A DNA stretch of 64,000 nucleotides from Bacteroidia bacterium (GTDB lineage Bacteria; Bacteroidota; Bacteroidia; JAIBAJ01), in contig JAIBAJ010000003.1 in NCBI GenBank assembly GCA_019695265.1, positions 1 to 64,000 of the forward strand, read 5' to 3'. Below the pieces are notes generated by a model. The model was not told the origin of the DNA. It did not search any database and saw nothing but the letters and a program-made list of their open reading frames with translations. The position numbers were made by a program, and so were the translations under genes. This document shows positions 60,770-64,000 of this stretch, in pieces. Every line of letters begins with the position of its first letter. The first letter of the stretch is position 1.

Positions 60770-62083
60770 ATGAATAGTATGATAAAAACATTATCCCTAT
60801 TAACTCTTATTTCTTTTGGAATTTCTCAGAGTTTTGCTCAAGCATGGCAACCTTGCAACTTATCCGTGAATGGTAATTCAACCTTTGGTACTTCGGTTTG
60901 TGTTCACCAGGGTAAATTATATGCCACAAACAATAGTAACGGATTACAAGTAAGTTCAGATAATGGAACGACTTGGTCCATTGTTAATTCGGATATTACT
61001 TCTCCCGGTGTTGATTTGTATTCAACCGGAGATCGCTTATATGCGATTTTGCATAATTCCGGATGCAGTTTGATTCAATATTCCACTGATAATGGTCAAA
61101 CATTTAACTTAGATACAACCGGTTTGCCTACTTGCTACAGCGGTGCAGTTACCATGCCTTCTTCTTTGGGTATTTCCTGGACAAATCATCTGTTGTTTTC
61201 ATTAGCCGGACCGGATTGGGAATTCTCTCGAAACACCAATGATTTGGCCTGGGTGGATGCCTCCTATTTTGATGCAAACGATTGCAGTGAGTTTTTTGTA
61301 AAAAATGATACCTGTTGGGCGGCAACCAATGGCGCAACCAGTAATGGATTAGCCTGGAGCACCGATGGTATTAATTGGACAAGTCCGGTAAGCAACAATA
61401 TTCCCGAATTTTATGTTCCTTCTCAAATTGCGTTTCTGGGTAATAGACTTTTTATGATGGGCTCGGATGTAATGAATGGTGGTGCAGGGGTGGATACCAT
61501 TATTAAATATAGCGATGATTATGGGATAAACTTTCAAGACATTAATATTGAACCATACCTCGATGGCTCTGCTGTTTTTTCCCCATCAGGTAAACAAAAT
61601 ACCCTAAACATGTTTTCAGGTTATGGAAAATTGTACCTTACCTTGTCAAATGATGTATATGGTTCAGCACCTGAATTAATAGTTAGTTCTGACAATGGCC
61701 TAAGTTTTCAAAAAGATACCGTAGGATTTCCTGATAATATTACCGGAACTACCTTCTTTATTAATTCCATGGCTTTTTTAAATGGATGGGTATTTGCTCA
61801 AGTGAATTCGGGCGATTTGTATCGTAAGCAAATTGCTTCAGTCGGTATTAATACAATAAATAGGCCTTCGTTTCAAGTATTTCCTAATCCGGTTTCCTCT
61901 TACCTGAAGTTTTCAGAACTTGCTAAAGGATCAATTTTTGATGGCTTAGGTAAAGAGGTGATTGCTTTTGATTGGTGTTCAACTCTAATTGTGGAATCCT
62001 TAATTCCGGGTAGTTACTTACTTAAAATAGAAAACCAATTTGGAAAAACCTTCCAACATAAGTTGATAATTATTCATGAATAG
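60770..62083 (+). CDS. T9SS-secreted BNR-repeat-like protein
   Basis: The product has 437 residues. A signal peptide ends at SQSFAQA (a second ATG 9 nt later, MIKTLSLL, is also possible). Several BNR/sialidase-type S-x-D-x-G-x-x-W/F motifs are present: SSDNGTTWSIV, YSTDNGQTFNLD, WSTDGINWTSP, YSDDYGINFQDI, SSDNGLSFQKD. They suggest a beta-propeller but do not prove glycosidase activity. The last about 80 residues form a T9SS type A sorting domain (FQVFPNPVSSYLKF, KLIIIHE). It is divergent from the PqqD cluster. Confidence 0.88.
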   Translation: MNSMIKTLSLLTLISFGISQSFAQAWQPCNLSVNGNSTFGTSVCVHQGKLYATNNSNGLQVSSDNGTTWSIVNSDITSPGVDLYSTGDRLYAILHNSGCSLIQYSTDNGQTFNLDTTGLPTCYSGAVTMPSSLGISWTNHLLFSLAGPDWEFSRNTNDLAWVDASYFDANDCSEFFVKNDTCWAATNGATSNGLAWSTDGINWTSPVSNNIPEFYVPSQIAFLGNRLFMMGSDVMNGGAGVDTIIKYSDDYGINFQDINIEPYLDGSAVFSPSGKQNTLNMFSGYGKLYLTLSNDVYGSAPELIVSSDNGLSFQKDTVGFPDNITGTTFFINSMAFLNGWVFAQVNSGDLYRKQIASVGINTINRPSFQVFPNPVSSYLKFSELAKGSIFDGLGKEVIAFDWCSTLIVESLIPGSYLLKIENQFGKTFQHKLIIIHE

Positions 62084-62366
62084 TGCTACTAATTAATCAG
62101 TAATATCAATTAGTTATTGGTTGTTACATTATTCAAGATTGATTCAGAATATATAGTCATTTTGAAATAGATGTGGATTTTTGAAAAGGACTAAAACCAA
62201 TTATTTATAATGTTAAACTATTCATTTTATACATCAAATTGCTTGGATTTTTCTAAAATACTATGAATATCTTTCATATACACCTGTTTAAATTTCTAAG
62301 TAGCTCCTGGTTTCGGGCTAATTAACCATTTTAAATGGTGGCTAAATATTGGTTTGAAAATCTTCC
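62084..62366. other. AT-rich intergenic stretch without recognisable gene
   Basis: Nothing coding or structured was recognised from the stop of the BNR protein to the 65-nt module of repeat copy F. Several TTGTTA and ATTCAAG-type sequences occur but no full promoter. Confidence 0.55.
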
Positions 62367-62574
62367 CACTTACAGAAAAGTGATAGATACAGTATCACCT
62401 TGGGCTTGCAATTCAGTGATAGGCTGCACCTCGGGCAACGATAGAGGCAAGTAGCCCACAGCTCCACTACGGCGTTAGCCTAGTGGGGCGAGGACTACAG
62501 CCGATAGCGTGACCCGAACGCCGGTGCAAGTTGTTTGGGTTAAGCAAAATGATAATTAGGCGGAGGGGGCCCGC
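62367..62574 (+). repeat. Interspersed hairpin repeat, family 1, copy F with 65-nt upstream module
   Basis: The core is 62432-62574. The central stem is CCACTA with TAGTGG around GGC-GTTA-GCC; every pair is intact. The 65-nt module at 62367-62431 starts CACTT-acagaa-AAGTG and ends GTGATAGGCTGCACCT, as in copy C. It lies just 3' of the lycopene cyclase gene. Confidence 0.87.
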
Positions 62575-62630
62575 ATAACAGAAATTTTTAAGAATAATCT
62601 TTTCGACAATGGAATGATCTGTTTCGGATT

Positions 62631-63329
62631 CTAAAAAAGTTTCAAATTTCCAGACTTGGTTCTTTCGTAAATGAGCACTACCAAGCCATTCATCAGCATT
62701 CCATAAAACAAATCTTCCAGCGGAATGGTCAGCAGTCTAACTCCCAAATTCTCCTCATTATTATACCAAACTACCGGCTCTGGAGTTATTGCCCCTGTTA
62801 AAATGCCATTAACGATAAAAAATGGAAGTAAGGTTATGAAATACGCTTTTAAGAAAGCCATCAAAAAGGGTTGTTTCCGAATTCCAATCAAATAAACTCC
62901 CGCGCCAGAAAACGCCAAAAAGGTGTACCAGCGCTGAATGTAAACTAAACCGATACCCAATAAACTTATACCAAGTATTGTCACCAATTTGCTCAGAAAT
63001 TTGTTCCAACCCGGTGATGGCCAGAAATATCGAATTACCTCATACGAGAACAAGCATGCGTAGGGAATGCAAATGAAAAAGCAAATTTCCTCCAGTGGTA
63101 GGTGAATCAGTCTAAATGCCAAGGTGTATTTTTCATTAAACCCCCATACTCCTAATTGGGTAAACCACGAATCCCAGGCAATAAAAAGCAAGGCGGTTCC
63201 AAGAATTCCCAATAAAATGCTTTTCAGGTTACGAATAAAATTTACTCTTCCTTCAAAACTCAACAAAAATGGAACCGAAATCGATCCCAAATTGACGGCC
63301 CAATACAGCAGATGTGGATCAAATTTCAA
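62631..63329 (-). CDS. Lycopene cyclase (fused CrtYc-CrtYd-type)
   Basis: The product has 232 residues. The start at TTG 63329 (MKFDPHLLYWAVNLGSISVPFLLSFEGRVNF) is inferred because the fold begins there and it overlaps the crtZ stop by 11 nt; the longer upstream frame has no family support. Six or seven membrane helices are predicted. Two copies of the cyclase motif PLE[ED]-x-x-F are present (LPLEEICFFICIPYACLF and IPLEDLFYGMLMNGLVV), one per ancestral half, so both heterodimer domains are in one chain. It cyclises lycopene to beta-carotene, the substrate for the CrtZ encoded upstream. Confidence 0.88.
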   Translation of the reverse strand: MKFDPHLLYWAVNLGSISVPFLLSFEGRVNFIRNLKSILLGILGTALLFIAWDSWFTQLGVWGFNEKYTLAFRLIHLPLEEICFFICIPYACLFSYEVIRYFWPSPGWNKFLSKLVTILGISLLGIGLVYIQRWYTFLAFSGAGVYLIGIRKQPFLMAFLKAYFITLLPFFIVNGILTGAITPEPVVWYNNEENLGVRLLTIPLEDLFYGMLMNGLVVLIYERTKSGNLKLF

Positions 63330-63795
63330 GTTTTCCGAACGATTTCTTATAGTATTTAAACGGAACCCAAAGCATTCCAAAGCATTCACCATCTTCTTTA
63401 CCCAAATGTTTATGGTGCATTTTATGTGCTCGTCTTAATGCAAGCAAATACCGGTTTGTAGAATGCTTAAACCACTTAAAACGTTGATGTATAAATACTT
63501 CGTGAACCCAAAAATAGCAGATGCCATAAATTAATATTCCAATTCCTACCCACATTTTCCAATCGCAACCATCCATTATTCCAAACATCATGAACAGCCA
63601 ACTCGGTATTGCAAAAATCAAAAAGAAAAAATCGTTCTTCTCAAAAAATCCATAGTGGTCGTGTAAATGGTGATCTTCATGCAAATACCATAAAAAGCCA
63701 TGCATTACATATTTGTGGGCGGTCCATGCCACGGCTTCCATCACAACAAAGGTGATTAGAATTATCAAGAAGCCGAGCGCAAAAAACGTAAACAT
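63319..63795 (-). CDS. crtZ: Beta-carotene hydroxylase CrtZ
   Basis: The product has 158 residues. It is a membrane di-iron hydroxylase with the histidine clusters HKYVMH, HEDHH, HEVFIH and HKMHHKH, plus four hydrophobic segments. It adds 3-hydroxyl groups to beta-carotene to make zeaxanthin. The 3' end overlaps the cyclase start by 11 nt, so the two are translationally coupled. The start MFTFFALGFLIILITF is fixed by a -7 box directly upstream. Other carotenoid genes (crtB, crtI) are not in the window and may lie just beyond the right edge. Confidence 0.95.
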   Translation of the reverse strand: MFTFFALGFLIILITFVVMEAVAWTAHKYVMHGFLWYLHEDHHLHDHYGFFEKNDFFFLIFAIPSWLFMMFGIMDGCDWKMWVGIGILIYGICYFWVHEVFIHQRFKWFKHSTNRYLLALRRAHKMHHKHLGKEDGECFGMLWVPFKYYKKSFGKLEI

Positions 63796-63799
63796 GGGG

Positions 63800-63807
63800 C
63801 AAAGATA
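63800..63807 (-). promoter_or_regulatory. -7 box of crtZ, at the start codon
   Basis: On the minus strand TATCTTTG then CCCC then ATG, as at the PqqD cluster. Transcription would begin at or within a few bases of the start codon. No TTG is well placed. Confidence 0.45.
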
Positions 63808-63876
63808 GGGCCTATTTGGTATAATCCAGGCTGTTTATGGCTGCAATTATGGTAGATTGGAGTTGTTTTTTAAGTA

Positions 63877-64000
63877 GGCGGGCCCTTTCAGCCTTCTAAG
63901 GGATAGGGGTTGAATCAAACTGTTGTGCATGGCTTTCAGGCCGGGCTATCGCCTGTACTCCTCGTCGCCCTTGGCTAGCGCCGCGGGCTCCTGTGGGGTA
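63877..64000 (-). repeat. Interspersed hairpin repeat, family 1, copy G (cut by window edge)
   Basis: The copy is in reverse orientation. The element-strand hairpin is GCCC-GC-GGC-GCTA-GCC-AA-GGGC, again compensated relative to copy D (CCAC...GTGG). The 5' part of the element lies beyond the window edge. Confidence 0.82.

Overview
The window comes from a Bacteroidota genome with low to moderate GC. Four things point there: type IX secretion (T9SS) C-terminal sorting domains, TonB-dependent receptors with N-terminal carboxypeptidase-regulatory domains, lipoproteins and DUF4249 partners, and promoter-like sites of the Bacteroidota form (TTG or TTTG near -33, TAnnTTTG near -7). The tRNA-tuf-tRNA-secE-nusG-rplKAJL-rpoBC order is also typical. 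The sequence alone does not fix family or genus.

Layout. 1-4.7 kb, minus strand: an edge-truncated membrane protein, then a porin-like protein, a Rieske protein, an imelysin lipoprotein and a di-heme oxidoreductase. The last four look like one envelope iron/redox operon behind a palindromic Fur-like site. 5.4-13 kb: recJ with a split transketolase subunit, a PI-PLC-like/YdcF/thioesterase operon, a GEVED-domain T9SS cargo protein, fabG and tRNA-Pro(GGG). 13.3-20.7 kb: a TonB receptor/DUF4249 pair, cyanophycin synthetase, a lipoprotein and an EVE-domain protein. 20.9-31.1 kb: a PhnP-like MBL hydrolase, a THUMP RNA methyltransferase, a PorE-like OmpA protein, purM, a plug-only TonB-like protein, an ECF sigma factor with a membrane TPR partner, and a sigma-54-type response regulator without a DNA-binding domain.

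31.2-44.8 kb is the information-processing core: tRNA-Thr(TGT), Tyr, Gly and Thr(GGT), tuf, tRNA-Trp, secE, nusG, rplK, rplA, rplJ, rplL, rpoB and rpoC. Strong hairpins lie after nusG, rplL, rpoB and rpoC. 45.5-50.8 kb: a tandem universal stress protein, a nucleoside phosphorylase, a GT51 transglycosylase with a long AsmA-like N-terminal region, and a DoxX/glutathione peroxidase/OhrR operon with a tandem-repeat operator candidate. 50.8-56.3 kb: a secreted unknown, a CotH-kinase T9SS cargo protein, an MDR oxidoreductase and a lipoprotein. 56.3-60.6 kb, minus strand: a tightly packed PqqD / HprK-like kinase / GT2 / GT4-like / nucleotidyltransferase cluster, which is the best candidate for a poorly described modification system. 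60.8-63.8 kb: a BNR-like T9SS cargo protein, then a fused lycopene cyclase and CrtZ for carotenoid synthesis.

Two interspersed repeat families fill many of the gaps. One is an element of about 145 nt with seven good copies and one decayed copy; its core is conserved and its hairpin arms change in a compensatory way between copies. The other is an 80-nt palindrome with three copies. The compensatory changes imply selection for folding, either as RNA or as single-stranded DNA in the manner of REP/RAYT elements.
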